NCBI GenBank assembly: GCA_026874595.1 | Contig: CM049311.1 | Coordinates: 17,695,676 to 17,759,675 of the forward strand | DNA: 64,000 nt | From: Sipunculus nudus | Lineage: Eukaryota > Annelida > Sipuncula > Golfingiida > Sipunculidae | Reading direction: 5' to 3' | In this document: positions 1 to 11,343 of the stretch, in pieces | How positions within the stretch are numbered: the first letter of the stretch is position 1 | How the letters are laid out: every line of letters starts with the position of its first letter | The notes under the pieces: model-generated | Told to the model about the DNA's origin: nothing | Database searches by the model: none | What the model saw: only the letters and a program-made list of their open reading frames with translations | Translations under genes and position numbers: made by a program

Positions 1-866
1 CGTTCTTGGCCTGTCACTAGATATCATGTTTCATGACTTAAACACTGTCAAACTTTTCGGAGCTACCTGTGACTCACTATGCCTCATTTTCCTAAGCGGT
101 AAAGCTATGGACGTTTGTTCTGCAGCTCACCAGGTGAACCCGTGTTACTAAAACATGATACTGTGTTTAACACAGAAACGTTATATTCGAAGTTCCCTGC
201 GGCGGTATACTTGTAGGCAAAGACTACATATCTAGTTTACATAAGAATGTCATTGTACTTATTGTCCCTAATCTGAGGAAATATTTATGCTTTTAAAATA
301 ATCAAGCAGGGCTGATGCAGAGCTTTTTCGTTTATATCCGTTCAGCAAAACGTGAACCAAGTTTTTTTCATGGGTTAACCAGAGGATAGTGTGATGATGT
401 TTGTCTCAGTGCGACTTTCCTGGTTAAGGCTTGTGGGCGTCAAATTCTGCCTCTCACGATGCATCGGGGCTTTTAAATACACAAGCGGCGTATGTATACA
501 TGTAGTGAAAAATGCTCCGTTGAAATATGTTGGACAATAATTTATTCAAGCCAAATTAAATAAACATGGATGTTTTTGTGTCAAGGTCTGTACAGAATAA
601 GTAATATTTTCTAAGCATGCGCTTGTGAAATGTAAACAGAATGTGTTTCAATGAAATATGACAAATTTGATTTTAAAGTTAGACAGTTGAGACAAATATC
701 CCTGGTTGTCATACACTGCCTAATTGGAGAAAAAAATAATATCTCTAGGGGAAGGGTCTATGTTTGTGGCCTTTGTGCTCCGTCATGATATTTCTTGTAC
801 ATCAAGAGAAATTGATTATAATGTCATTTGAAGTGTTCATTTTCCATTTATTCTCTCATCTTTCAG
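1..866. other. AT-rich stretch, probably intron of the upstream gene
   Basis: No exon-like open frame with splice sites and no recognisable repeat was found. It is probably the last intron of the gene that ends at 1130. Confidence 0.3.
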
Positions 867-1130
867 GCTAGCTGCCCAATTGGTCAGAAAACCATCTGTA
901 TGAAATGTAAAAAACTAACGTCGAACAGCGCGTTTTGTGCTGGCACCCATGACGGCACCGGAAACTCAACTCTGTTTGGAAAAGAGTGCAGTTCAGATGC
1001 GGTGCAGAATACGGCATTCACATGCGACACCGCGACCAAGACCGCCACGTGCGACCACTACAAAATGACAGGCGGTTGTCATTGCTGCGATTACAAGATC
1101 AGAGGGTTGTTTTGCTATGCACAACCATAA
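867..1130 (+). CDS. Terminal exon of an unrecognised cysteine-rich protein
   Basis: A splice acceptor (pyrimidine tract then TTTCAG ending at 866) is followed by about 87 codons ending in TAA at 1128-1130. The peptide has 11 cysteines, including a C-x2-C near its start and a C-x-C-C close to the end (GGCHCC, then LFCYAQP). It is rich in Thr, Ser and Lys and has no membrane segment, as in a disulfide-rich extracellular domain. The closing C-x-CC...C faintly recalls Ly6/three-finger domains, but I do not recognise the family. No upstream exon or signal peptide could be identified in bases 1-860, so the gene is partial here. Codon composition is clearly richer in G+C than the flanks, supporting real coding. 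Confidence 0.6.
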   Translation, partial: ASCPIGQKTICMKCKKLTSNSAFCAGTHDGTGNSTLFGKECSSDAVQNTAFTCDTATKTATCDHYKMTGGCHCCDYKIRGLFCYAQP

Positions 1131-1880
1131 TATTCTAATACATGAAGGATGCTTCAATACCTACCATTAAAAGATTGCCGCAATGGGAAAATGTTATCAA
1201 TCTTTTAGAATAGATAAACCAGCTCTTAGACGAACATTACGAGACCATAAAGAACAAATTCAAACAACTTGTGTAAAGCTAGGAATGTCGATTGAGCTGT
1301 ATTGAGATAATTCAATAATTTCATATATAACTTCGGATTTTTAAGTAATAACACTGAGAGAAATCCACTCTGTATGCCTGCTGGTGATGGGAATTACTTT
1401 CATGTTATTTTAATGTTTATTATTTCACCATTGATAGCACAATCGGTTTACTTACTTCATACTTTTTTAACTACATACTACTAACCGTTTAAATGAAGGA
1501 AGGTCAATCAGTTATTTGGGATTTGGGGTTTTAAAATGTGGATACCTTTATTAGGCACATATTAATCAGAAATGTTTTCTTTACAAATACAAATGTATAC
1601 ATGTTCACATAACGATGACCACGGTTTCCAATGATTAATTTTGTAAGGATATTCGAGAGAAATTCATGGTGTGGTTGCATGGTCAGTCATGCTTGTTTCT
1701 CGGGGCAGATTAGACGACCATTTTAAAAAGGAAAAGTATGCATTTTCATTTTTGAATCAATTGTCATCCTGTTAGCTCCTCGTTTGCAGGGAACCTAATG
1801 CAGGAAACCAATTATAAATGCATTGTTGTTTGTACATGTTGTATCTTATTGTTGGAATAAACGGTCATCTTCAGCACAAC
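1131..1880 (+). other. Probable 3' UTR of the cysteine-rich gene, with polyadenylation signal
   Basis: AT-rich sequence without coding features follows the stop codon. An AATAAA at 1856-1861 followed by a GT-rich stretch is a plausible polyadenylation signal, giving a 3' UTR of about 0.75 kb. Transcript data would be needed to place the real end. Confidence 0.35.
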
Positions 1881-2010
1881 AGGTGTCCGTTTTATGTTAT
1901 AAACATTGTTCGTAAATTGCTTACATTACTTATCTTCACAGCCGTTTTCACGCCTACATCACCTTGGGATCAGCCATTGCGAACAGGTGTTTTCTAGCAT
2001 ACTTACCCCA

Positions 2011-2216
2011 GAAGCGGATCCAGGGGGGGGGGGTCCAGGGGGTCCGGACCCCCCCCCCCCCCGGTTTCACCCGAAGCAACCTTTTTTACGGGGTTTTAGA
2101 CGTAATTTTACGGTCTGGACCCCCCCTTTTCCAGACCTGATGACCTTTTTTTTTAGGATTTTCATTGGTCTCCTGGGTTGGACCCCCCCTTTTCCTAAAT
2201 CCTGGATCCGCCCCTG
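2011..2216. mobile_element. G/C-run MITE with GCGGATCCAGG inverted ends
   Basis: The left end reads GCGGATCCAGG followed by a G run, and the right end reads CCTGGATCCGC, an 11-bp inverted match at 2014-2024 and 2201-2211. The interior is built from homopolymer G and C runs with two further partial inverted copies (GGTCCGGACC). There is no coding capacity; open frames through it are artefacts of the C runs. A diverged relative lies at 9219-9413. Confidence 0.6.
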
Positions 2217-2639
2217 TACCCCGAATAAAGTTTAGGGAAATCACTTTTTCCTCCAATGGGCCGAGGGTTTGGAGCCTATGTGACTTCTGACAAGCCTTCA
2301 ACCAAAGACACGGAATGAGTCACTTAGACATTAAGACACCAGCATGCGTTAGATAAAGAACCCGATGCCAAGTCTCACGTGACTGGTCCAATTGTTTGTA
2401 CGACATGTCATTTAGTCAGTTCAATTAATTGTCATGTTTATCTCAAAGACTGGAAGTATGGTAGGTTTCGGCTGAATTATGACATAAAAAATAACTAATC
2501 GCGCCGAAACATTTAGTCCCAGTTTTCATAACCTTAATTACCGAAATTAGCAGGCATGTTACACCTAAGACTTTTGGTAAATATCCTGTCCCGTTTTTCA
2601 TCAAATCAAAGAAAACAAGAAGCTTGTTGGTGCCACCTA

Positions 2640-3420
2640 CCTGGTTCACGTGACCCCTTTCCAAGATTAATATACTTGGACCACTCCTGAGATATGGGCA
2701 GTTTTCCTCCCTAAGCACATGTACAGATGGACGCCACGAGAAAACTGTTGCAGATTGCGCCAACAAATTTGAACACAACATGGAGGAGGCCAAGATCTAT
2801 ATATATACACAATTTGAGGTCAATACTGCAGATAACTCCTGAGAAAAGGGCATTAATTTATTCGACGAAAACAGAAAGGTAAGTAGCGCCCCTGTCTGGT
2901 TTACAAGAAAACATCCCAAGATGGATAAACATGCTTGCAGACCAATACCTTGACCCACTGCTGATATATGAGCATTTTCACCGAAAGCACACGTACAAAT
3001 AGACGCCAAAGGGAAACGATTTAAGGTGGCGCCACCAGTCTTGCGTACGTGATGTAGGAGTCCAAGATCTATCGATATGCACAAATTCAGGCCAATACTA
3101 CCTATCTCTTCTGAGAAAAGGGCATTAATTTATTCTACAAAAACGAAAAGGTGAGTGGCGCCACCTGTCTTGTTAACAAGAACACTGTCCAAGAGCGATG
3201 AACCTGCAAAATTTTCAGGCCAATACCGTGGACCGTTCCTGAGAAATGAGTAATTTTTACCAAAAGTACATTTACGGATGGACGCTGCGGGAAAACGATT
3301 GCAGATGGCGCCACCAGTCGTGAGTACAAGAGGTCCAAGGTCTATGGATATCCACGATTGCAGGCCAAAACTGCGAATCTCTCCTAAGAAAAGGCCATTT
3401 ATTTATTTTACAAAAACATA
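2640..3420. repeat. Tandem repeat, about 2.7 units of roughly 280 bp
   Basis: Three related blocks start near 2775, 3055 and 3325. Each carries a version of CCAAGATCTAT followed by a CAGGCCAATACT-like block, a GAGAAAAGGGCATTAATTTATT block, and then a GGCGCCACC box. The repeat produces three matching spurious open frames on the - strand. The GGCGCCACC box is also present in the element families at 4.2-8 kb and 55-57 kb, so this may be the central part of another HINE-like element whose ends I could not place. Confidence 0.5.
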
Positions 3421-3429
3421 CATGTCAAA

Positions 3430-4200
3430 TTTTTCCACATTTCAAGGTCCCTACTTGAAATAACTTTGAATTCAACAGACTTGCAATTACTTGATTAAAT
3501 AATACAATCGACTTACCATGAAAACACGTCCCCAAACTCTTAAAGTAGTCAGACTGCAGCACATAGGCCCCAATCCTGGCACTGTGCCACAGCTATTTAT
3601 AGAGACGGCATTAGCTTGGCCTATGGCCAACATCAAAGTAATCTGCCAATGGTTAACCAAATGCTGCCATCTATACACAAAAAGAGATCCCTACTTGAAA
3701 TAACTTTGAAATAAATTTTCTCAATACAAAATGCTTTTCAGCTGAACTATAAAAAATAAACCAAGAATATATGAAATATTATTACAGATGCATACTGAAT
3801 GCAAAATTATAATACAGATACATCTCACTGATGGAAAATTCTTGAATTTGAGTATGGATAACAATGATTAAAATCCATGTAGAGCCGTCTTTTTACAACC
3901 ACGGTAAGCTGAATACCCATAGTTATTAACATTACCTGGTATGATGACTTATTTAAATCATAAACCTAAATTGTTTTAAAGCTTTTAAAAAACATTATTG
4001 TCAATATTAACCATAGATAACCTGAAATCTATATGTCTAGTGGCATGATGTGATAGATGCTGATATAATCGTGCCAGGTTAAATGTAACTGCTTCTCACA
4101 GCTAACATATATGGTAAAATGATTCAATTCAATCTGAATAATCCAGCCAAAAATCATGCATGTGGAACCATTAAAAAACAAATATTATAAGAATTATTCT
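3430..4200. other. Anonymous AT-rich intergenic stretch
   Basis: No coding exon, RNA gene or structured repeat was recognised. Two nearly identical short blocks (GGTCCCTACTTGAAATAACTTTGAA-like, near 3450 and 3688) suggest a small local duplication. Confidence 0.3.
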
Positions 4201-5111
4201 GGGCATAATTCTTGTAAAATATTAAACAAGTTGGCTTCAGTGGCGTCAGTCGAAAAAGGTTTTGCAGGTAATAACTCATATAGGAAGTTATAGAAAAAAA
4301 GTTCAGCTTCCCGTACAAAATCACTGAACCAAAACCATTTGAGCAAACTTGAATTATGAATATCTGAGGATAATATGAATTTTGCCCAGTTGTTTTTTAG
4401 AAGATGATCTTTGTAGCCACTGAGCTAAAATGGCCTGTTAAGGCATATGACTAAATTCCGCTTCCAATAAAGTCACTGAAAAGAGACCATTTGAACAAAC
4501 TTCAAAATGTACTACCCTAGGATCATTTCTGTGCGATATTAAACAATCTGACCATAATGTTTCAGAAAAGATTTTTTGTAGCCCTCTGTATTATACACTG
4601 ATGACCCCCGTACAAAAAAGGCTGATGCAGTTGGTGCCACCAGAACCTCAGTTTTAGATATGACTCATATGACCAGTATAGGCATAAAATTTGGTGATGA
4701 TAGCTCCAGCCGTTTCTGAGACTGAAATTGTAGTATGCTTTTTTTTTGGACACATGACTAAGTTTTACTTCCTGTGATTCAGCAAAAAAATCACCGAACT
4801 GGAACCATTCTAACAAACTTAAGAGAGATTGTTTCTGGGATTATTTTTTGTGAAATATTAGACAATTTGGCCGGACGGTATCAGAATAGAATATTTTTAA
4901 AGGGTTTTAAGCTTTTTCCCTGTACAATCGAAGTTAATGCAGATACCCAAATAATAAGCTCAATGAAGTTTGACATGTGACTGATTCTTACATGCAATTT
5001 AGAGCTGCTAGCTCTGACGGCTTATGAGATAGCATTGGTTAAGTACGGATGACAGTGGACGGACGACACTGCGCCATCACATAAGCTCACGAGTTCGCTA
5101 AAAAAACTTAC
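4200..5111 (+). mobile_element. HINE/pearl-like element, family D copy 1
   Basis: Tandem units of roughly 220-280 bp share the blocks CCATTTGAACAAACTT, GTGAAATATTAAACAAT and a GGTGGCGCCACC-type box. They are followed by a GTGGACGGACGACAC tract (ACGG type) and then a short hairpin region (AAGCTCACGAGTTCGCT) and an A run ending near 5111. A second copy at 6780-7977 ends the same way. The 5' boundary is not visible. The structure matches non-autonomous Helitron-like elements with central tandem repeats; no transposase is encoded. Confidence 0.5.
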
Positions 5112-5263
5112 CTTACCGGAATGGACATATGAGTGGCAAAAACTACAATTATACAACCGGATATCTTTACAAAAACCTGAAACCTCTAGTGGCAGTCGAA
5201 ATATGTTGTAAAATAGTCCCTGCCTCTTAGTAACACAAACTACAGCAGTACACAATAACACGA

Positions 5264-6190
5264 GTATTCCTAGATGTCGTAAAAGCTTTCGATGCTGTGT
5301 GGCAAGATGGCCTCATCTTCAAGCTCGCAGTGCAGGGAAAACAACCGGCTCAAATTGTGAGGCTCCAATCATCCTTCCTAAGTGAGAGGCAGCTTGGGTC
5401 AGATACGGAGAGGCAAAATCGCACAAGATCGAGCCAGCCGCAGGCATCCACCACAAGGCTCCGCTCTGAGTCCACTGCTCTAAATCATATATGTCAATGA
5501 TATGATCAGTCTGGGAAACAAGGGAGGTGTCAGAACGGGGGCTTCGAGTCAGTACGGTGTCACATAGCACAAGGGCGGTGCCCAGATTGCAGGAAAGGCT
5601 GAATGACATAAATGAGTGAAGGTTTACGCGACTAAAACTCAGACCTGTAAGTTTGGGAAACATAACAATGCTAGAAAAGCCGACCAAGCTTCGGAACTGA
5701 ATTTGGCGGGAGAACCAATACGATTCTCAGATACGATAAAGGCCCTGACGGTCGATAGAATGATCTGACAGTCGATAGGGTCTAAGCGTGGAATGATACC
5801 CACATGAGGGATGACGAACAGAAAAGGAGAGCCAGGCTAACCCGCTCAAGGGCGCTTCGAACAGGGAAACGTGGAGAGTCTTCCACACCATGGATTCGAC
5901 CGATCATGATGTACGGAAGCACTGCGCTGATCATGGCCAGAAAGAGCTAGCCAATGCGCCTCCAACTGCTTCAAAACAAAGCCTTGAGTGCTGCCCTGTG
6001 ACTCGATCCCTCCAAGGACTAGAGTGGCCGCGCTTCAAGAGAAGACGGACATCGAACATGTGAGCGATCACATGCATAGATTGACCAAGGGCTATCCAAA
6101 AAAGGTGAAGCATTTACCACCCGACTTGAAAAGTTTGGGGAGGATTAAGACAAGGCTCCGAACTTGCAATTGCCCTCCTGCGAATTGAAC
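5264..6190 (+). pseudogene. Decayed non-LTR retrotransposon, reverse-transcriptase fragment
   Basis: The conceptual translation starts with VFLDVVKAFDAVW, matching RT motif A (the invariant Asp followed by KAFD). After a frameshift it continues QGSALSPLL, stop, then IIYVNDM, matching motif B (QGxxxSP) and its downstream strand. Further on, LQERLNDI and, near 5960, LQLLQNKALSAAL match the region after the RT palm in jockey/CR1-type elements. The YADD motif C is not recognisable, and several stops and frameshifts break the frame. This is an old inactive copy immediately 3' of a family D element. Confidence 0.7.
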
Positions 6191-6563
6191 AAACGGGCCG
6201 TACATCCGATGATGACTTTTAGTGTGGTACCGTGTTCAGCAGCGGATGAGCACGTTAAAACCCCATTTTGTTTTCGTTAAAGAGTAGGATCATCGGTTGG
6301 GAAAGGTTATTGGGATCCCGAAAGGATCAAAACAGAAAATTCTCCAAGACGTGAAAAACGGGTGGTCTGTGCCACCGACAAGGACAAGGCTTCGGCATGA
6401 TGAGGAAAGGAAGGAGAGTCTCAGGCAAGGCTCCCACCAAACGGAAACTGTACCTGCTCGAAAGGGACAAGGCTCATGGGTGGACCAGCGATGGTCCAGG
6501 GATATGACCTGACGCTCAGAGGTGACTGGCATGGAAGCGAGGCTCAGGCTCCTGGATATTACC

Positions 6564-6584
6564 GGGGGGGGGGGGGGGGGGGGG
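6564..6584. repeat. Poly-G tract (21 G)
   Basis: An uninterrupted run of G. The whole 6200-6780 interval otherwise shows no recognisable gene. Confidence 0.9.
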
Positions 6585-6779
6585 TCTAGGTGGATCGTAG
6601 GACTCAATGTTAGGGGCGGCTCATGTCTAGCTCATGTGTGTCAGTTCTAGCGACAGTTAAGGGCACTAACAGACAAAATTACAGCGTAAAACCCATGTTG
6701 TTGCCGGAGCTTAAAAAAAAACCAGGAGATCGATCTGTTTCTACAAGTTTTGTACTCTACTAGTTTTGTTTACCAATGC

Positions 6780-7977
6780 ATCTCACGTTCCTTTCATTGT
6801 TGAAGGTCAAATCATTCAGCCAAAGATCATTTAAGTAAACTAGAACAAAGGCCACCTAAGAATCATTTTGTGCATTGTTACAGAATTTGAAACAACAGTT
6901 TTGCAGAAGATGACTATTTAAACCCTCCGTTTAATAATGGCTTACTTGGCCACAAGACGAACTTCAGCATTCTATGACTACCAAAATCCAATGAACTCGA
7001 CCTATTCTAATACAATTGAGAGAACCCTACCCTAGGATAATTCTTGTGAAAAATTAAACCATTCGGCTTGACAGTAGGTGGCACAACAAAAACCCCCAGT
7101 TTCAAATACAAGACATGCGACCAGCATTTGCACAAAACTCGGTGATACTAGCCACTGTCGTTTCCGAGTTTTATGTTAGTATGCCTACTTGGCCAAATGA
7201 CTCGGTTCAAATTCTTGTAACTTTGCCAAAATTCATTGAACCAAAACCATTTGAACAAACTTGAGACTGCTAATCTCTGGGATCATTGTTGTGAAATAAT
7301 GAACAAACGGTTGAATGATTTTAGAGAAGATTTACAAAGAATTTCTAACTTTTCCCCGTAAATTTTAAGTTGATGCAGGTGGCGCAACATAAAGCTCAAT
7401 CCAACATCCCTTGACATGTGACTGATTTTTGCAGGGATGCTAGCTCCTGCTGTTTCTGAGAATTAATGAGTTAATGTATTGATAACCGATAACCCCTGTA
7501 CAAAAAAGTCGATGCAGGTGGCGCCACCAATACCTCCATTTCAAATATGACTCATGTTACCAGCATTTGCATAAAATTTGGTGATAATAGCTCCAAACGT
7601 TTCTGAGATTGTAATTTTAGTAGCCTTTTTGGCTAAATGACTACGTTTAGTCAAAGACTCGGCTAAAATTCAACGAACTGTCACCATTCGAACAAACCTG
7701 AGCGAAATTGTTTAGGGAATAATTTCTGTGAAATATTGATTTGGCTGGACGCTTTCAGAAAATAAGTTTTTTTCAGCCTTTTCTTTACAAGATCGGAGTC
7801 AATTCATATAGCAAAAAAAATAAGCTTAGTCTGATAGTATTTTAAATGATTGATTTTTTAAATAAAATTTGGTAATGCTAGCTCCTGCCGTTTTTGAGTT
7901 AGTATGGGTCAACATACAGTTGAAGGACAATCGATGACACCACACCATCGCATAAGCTAAGAGATTAGCTAAAAAAA
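6780..7977 (+). mobile_element. HINE/pearl-like element, family D copy 2
   Basis: It has the same blocks as copy 1 (CATTGAACCAAAACCATTTG near 7225; GTGAAATATTGATTTGGC near 7725; GGTGGCGCCACC near 7517) in about four tandem units. It ends in AAGCTAAGAGATTAGCT, a perfect 6-bp-stem hairpin (AGCTAA GAGA TTAGCT), and an A run at 7971-7977. The ACGG tract is decayed here. There is no coding sequence. Confidence 0.5.
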
Positions 7978-9218
7978 TAAGTCTATATTTATTATTCATC
8001 ATTGAAAAAAAAAATTATTATCTATTTAAGTCTTTAGACATTGTTTTTTACTCTTGTTAACAGTTTTTGCAACTGATTATTTTAATGATTTTACTGTTTT
8101 TATACTTAACGTCTATTATTTTGAATAACCAAAAGGTATATGTAATCATGCAAATTCAAGAGAAGCAACAGTGGCCTGGATGTTATCCTGGTCTGGTCTG
8201 TAAGGGTAGAACTGGGCACCTTCATGACAATAGGATGTACAGTCCACTGTGCTACCCCGAAACTGGCCAATCAGTGTGCTGCATGACTGCATGGAAGCTG
8301 GATGGAGCAAGGTTAACTTCAGTCCCATCACAAATATAATGGACTGTTAAACTGTTCTTGGAGCCCATTCCTCAAGGGGAGAGTGCTCACAGTTGTTGTA
8401 CTCTATGAATATTAATATGACCCTGCGACCTGTGAACTAAACCAGAATACTAAAACCTATCCACATAAATAACAGCATTAGTATTTCAATATTCGTTATA
8501 ATTTAAAGTAAACACTGAAATATAATATCAAAATTATTTATTCTTCAAAGAAACACTTGTACAATCACCAAACAAACAAATATAAACATAGAAACAATGA
8601 AAATAAATATATAGAATAACTTACATTTGTAATTTTGTCATATACACTTAAAAACATCAAGTCTGTTTAACAATAAAATTGATATTCCAATGATATGACA
8701 TCATAAAATTGGAATTTAACAAAATGAAGTGGTTTTCATAAAGCTGCATAAAAAGGGAGCTTCTACAGTAAACCATTTTAGTTAAACCTGAATAAGATAG
8801 GAAAATATATGTCATTATTATATACATTGGCGGGCATGTAATAAAAGTCTAGCCACGGGTAAATTATCTTGATAAAAGTTACTGGGGTGGCACCCAATTT
8901 TCGGGGTTTAAATTTTGCGGTTCCCCATTATTACTGTAACGCGAATGTTCTATTTCACGATCTGCCCATAGTGTAAGCTACACAGAGTACATCTATTATA
9001 ATATGAATTAGTTATATTAAATAATCTATACGTAAATCTTAAACACTGGGTGATGACTCATGGCAAAAATCAAACAAGTGGAATCTCTTATTCATGATGG
9101 TTTTATTTTCACAATAAAATTTCCTTTCAAGAATAGTGAATTTAAAACCCTCGCGAACCAAAAGGCTACCACAGTTTTGCTAAGCACAACCATGCGTGAA
9201 ACAAAATATATATAAACA
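7978..9218. other. Anonymous AT-rich stretch
   Basis: Nothing recognisable: no exon with splice sites and no structured repeat. Short open frames near 8067-8339 lack coding character. Confidence 0.3.
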
Positions 9219-9413
9219 GGGGCGGATCCGGAATTTAGAAAAATGGCTAGGGGGGGTCTAACCCAGGAGGACTACTGAAACGTTTAAATAGGCCCCCAGG
9301 TCCGGAGGAGGGGGGGGGGGGGGTCCAGGGTGCAAAATTTTGTTTGAAACCCTTAAAAAAAAAGGGGGGGGGGGGGATGTCCAGACCCCTTGAAGGCCCA
9401 TGGATCTGCTTCT
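9219..9413. mobile_element. G-run MITE related to the 2.0-kb copy
   Basis: It starts GGGGCGGATCCGG and ends CATGGATCTGCTTC, a degraded inverted match to its start and to the 2011-2216 element. The interior consists of G runs and GGTCCAGGG blocks. It is non-coding. Confidence 0.5.
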
Positions 9414-9419
9414 GATTAA

Positions 9420-10203
9420 TTATTACTGGATTCAGCAAGTCTGCATCACAAAAAGATGAGAGATGGTACATATAATGTTGTTTTTTTGTGACACATACAC
9501 TTTAACAAATAAATAAATTTCCAGAAAAAAAATATTTGGGTCGATACAATGACTTGTTGTATTGTGAAGTGCAAATTCCTGTTACCGGCCTTTTCTTCAA
9601 TGTTGAGTATTCTATCATATATTATGTACAGCTGTCAAACACGAGATGGTATCATCATGAATATTATTCACATTGGTCTGAAATATTTGATTTCAATTTG
9701 ATTTCGACTGCCACACATTTACAGCCAAATTTTTTCTGGACCCAAAGGCTCCATCTGTTGTTAAAGTTAGAAATTAAAATTCCTTTACTGGTAATATTAA
9801 AGCTGAAATATCCAATTGTATAACCTAAAATGATGAGAATTAAATATTTCAAGATTTCATGGACATACATATAATCCATAATGCAGTATGGATAATAAAA
9901 ATAAAATATGAACTATACTTTTTCTAATGCCCAGCAGATGGGACTGATAAATAAGGTACAAGTGCTATAAATGCCTTTATGTTCCTCATCTACAATATTT
10001 GCTTTGGTAATTTTCTGGCACAAGGGAGCATCTATATACAAATTATGTTAATTAGTGAATGCCCAGTTTAGGTACAATTACTACTTTGGCATCACACCTG
10101 TGAGACAAATGGGCATTATCTTTACTTCCACGGAATAACACCTTACTAAGTACCATTAATGAGTCAATGTTAACATAGGGCACAGAGTCAAGGTTATGTT
10201 ATA
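9420..10203. other. Anonymous AT-rich intergenic stretch
   Basis: No gene or structured repeat recognised. Confidence 0.3.
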
Positions 10204-10205
10204 TA

Positions 10206-10380
10206 CAGTGGAACCCACAATTGCGACCACCTTAGGGACTTACCAAAGTGGTCTTATTTGGGGGTGGTCGTATTTGTGGAACTCGAAGTTACCTGGACCG
10301 TATATTCGGGACCAAGAAAAGTGGTTGTAATTATAGGGGTGGTCGCAATTGCAGGGTGGTCGCAAGGTGAGGTTCCACTG
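10206..10380. mobile_element. 175-bp pogo/Tigger-type MITE with TA duplication
   Basis: The terminal inverted repeats are CAGTGGAACC at the left and GGTTCCACTG at the right, directly flanked on both sides by TA (10204-10205 and 10381-10382). A TA duplication with CAGTG-type ends is typical of pogo-like members of the Tc1/mariner superfamily. The interior repeats GTGGTCGCAATTG-like blocks. It has no transposase. Confidence 0.75.
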
Positions 10381-10382
10381 TA

Positions 10383-11266
10383 ACATACTTTTCCAGCAAA
10401 TATGAAATGATTTTCATTTCCATATACATCTTAAATAAAACCAATAACACATTACGCCATTGCAATATCACAAAATATCCCAAGATCAAGTTGGAAAATA
10501 CTGACATGAGGTTCTGTTGAATAAACTGAACATGCACAATATTTACACATGCCATTTTAAGAACAATATCTCCTCAATTTCAAATCTCCTAAACTACAGG
10601 TCTGATGAAAGATAACAGTGATATTCAAACATTGTCTGACAAGCATTTGTTAAAAGGCTGTGAACCTGATAAAGAGCAACACCTCAGGAACCTGAACCTT
10701 TTTTAAAGAGCATCATGCAAAAATGTGAGAAAAATTTAGGAAAATGAGACAAAGCAGTTGTGTTTGCCAAATATGGGCATATTAAAAATTTAGGAATTCT
10801 TCATATGGACAAATGAAATTTGCATTCATTGATTACTACATGTTATTCATGTGCCTTTCAGCCTCATTTCTATATTATTTGTCTTATTACAATGTTTTAT
10901 GAGGGATTTGCTATGGTATGGGTCACCTAATATTAAAAACAGAGACTGTGTTATGTCCATATTAGGAATTCCATAGTATCAAATAATGAAATATGATCAT
11001 ACTATGCCAACACAACCACTTTGACTCATTTACCCGAACTTTTATTTTGATGATGCTGTTTCCAAAAGAGGGCCTAGTTTAGGTTCCTGAGGGATAACTT
11101 TAGGCAGATTCACAGCCTTGTTTAACTGGTCCCACATGATCACATATGTCTTGAGGTGCAGAACTGGTTTATTTCTGCTGACAATGATTATAGTTTTCAT
11201 GCATTCTGTGATATTTAAGGTTTATTTCTGGTGGATGAGAAATCATTTCAGGTGGCAGCACTGGTA
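10383..11266. other. Intergenic stretch downstream of AMN1
   Basis: AT-rich, without recognisable gene or repeat. On the - strand an AATAAA at 11226-11221, 41 nt after the AMN1 stop, is a plausible polyadenylation signal for that gene. Confidence 0.35.
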
Positions 11267-11343
11267 TCAGTACACCGTCCATGTCATCTGTCGCACCCTA
11301 GACTGTCCACCAAGTAGCTCCTCAAGTGCAACTCGGGATTGAT
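11267..11343 (-). CDS. AMN1: AMN1 exon 7 (terminal)
   Basis: The acceptor TTTTCCAG is followed by 25 codons: completion of Asp, [24 protein letters not shown], stop TGA at 11269-11267. The last six residues are the conserved AMN1 C-terminus. Confidence 0.93.

Noticed and set aside
2443-3338. Three similar - strand open frames of 67-116 aa
   Set aside because: Products of the ~280-bp tandem repeat, lacking coding character; frames break between units.
11118-11342. A 74-aa + strand open frame over the end of AMN1
   Set aside because: Shadow of AMN1 exon 7, which is clearly coding on the - strand.
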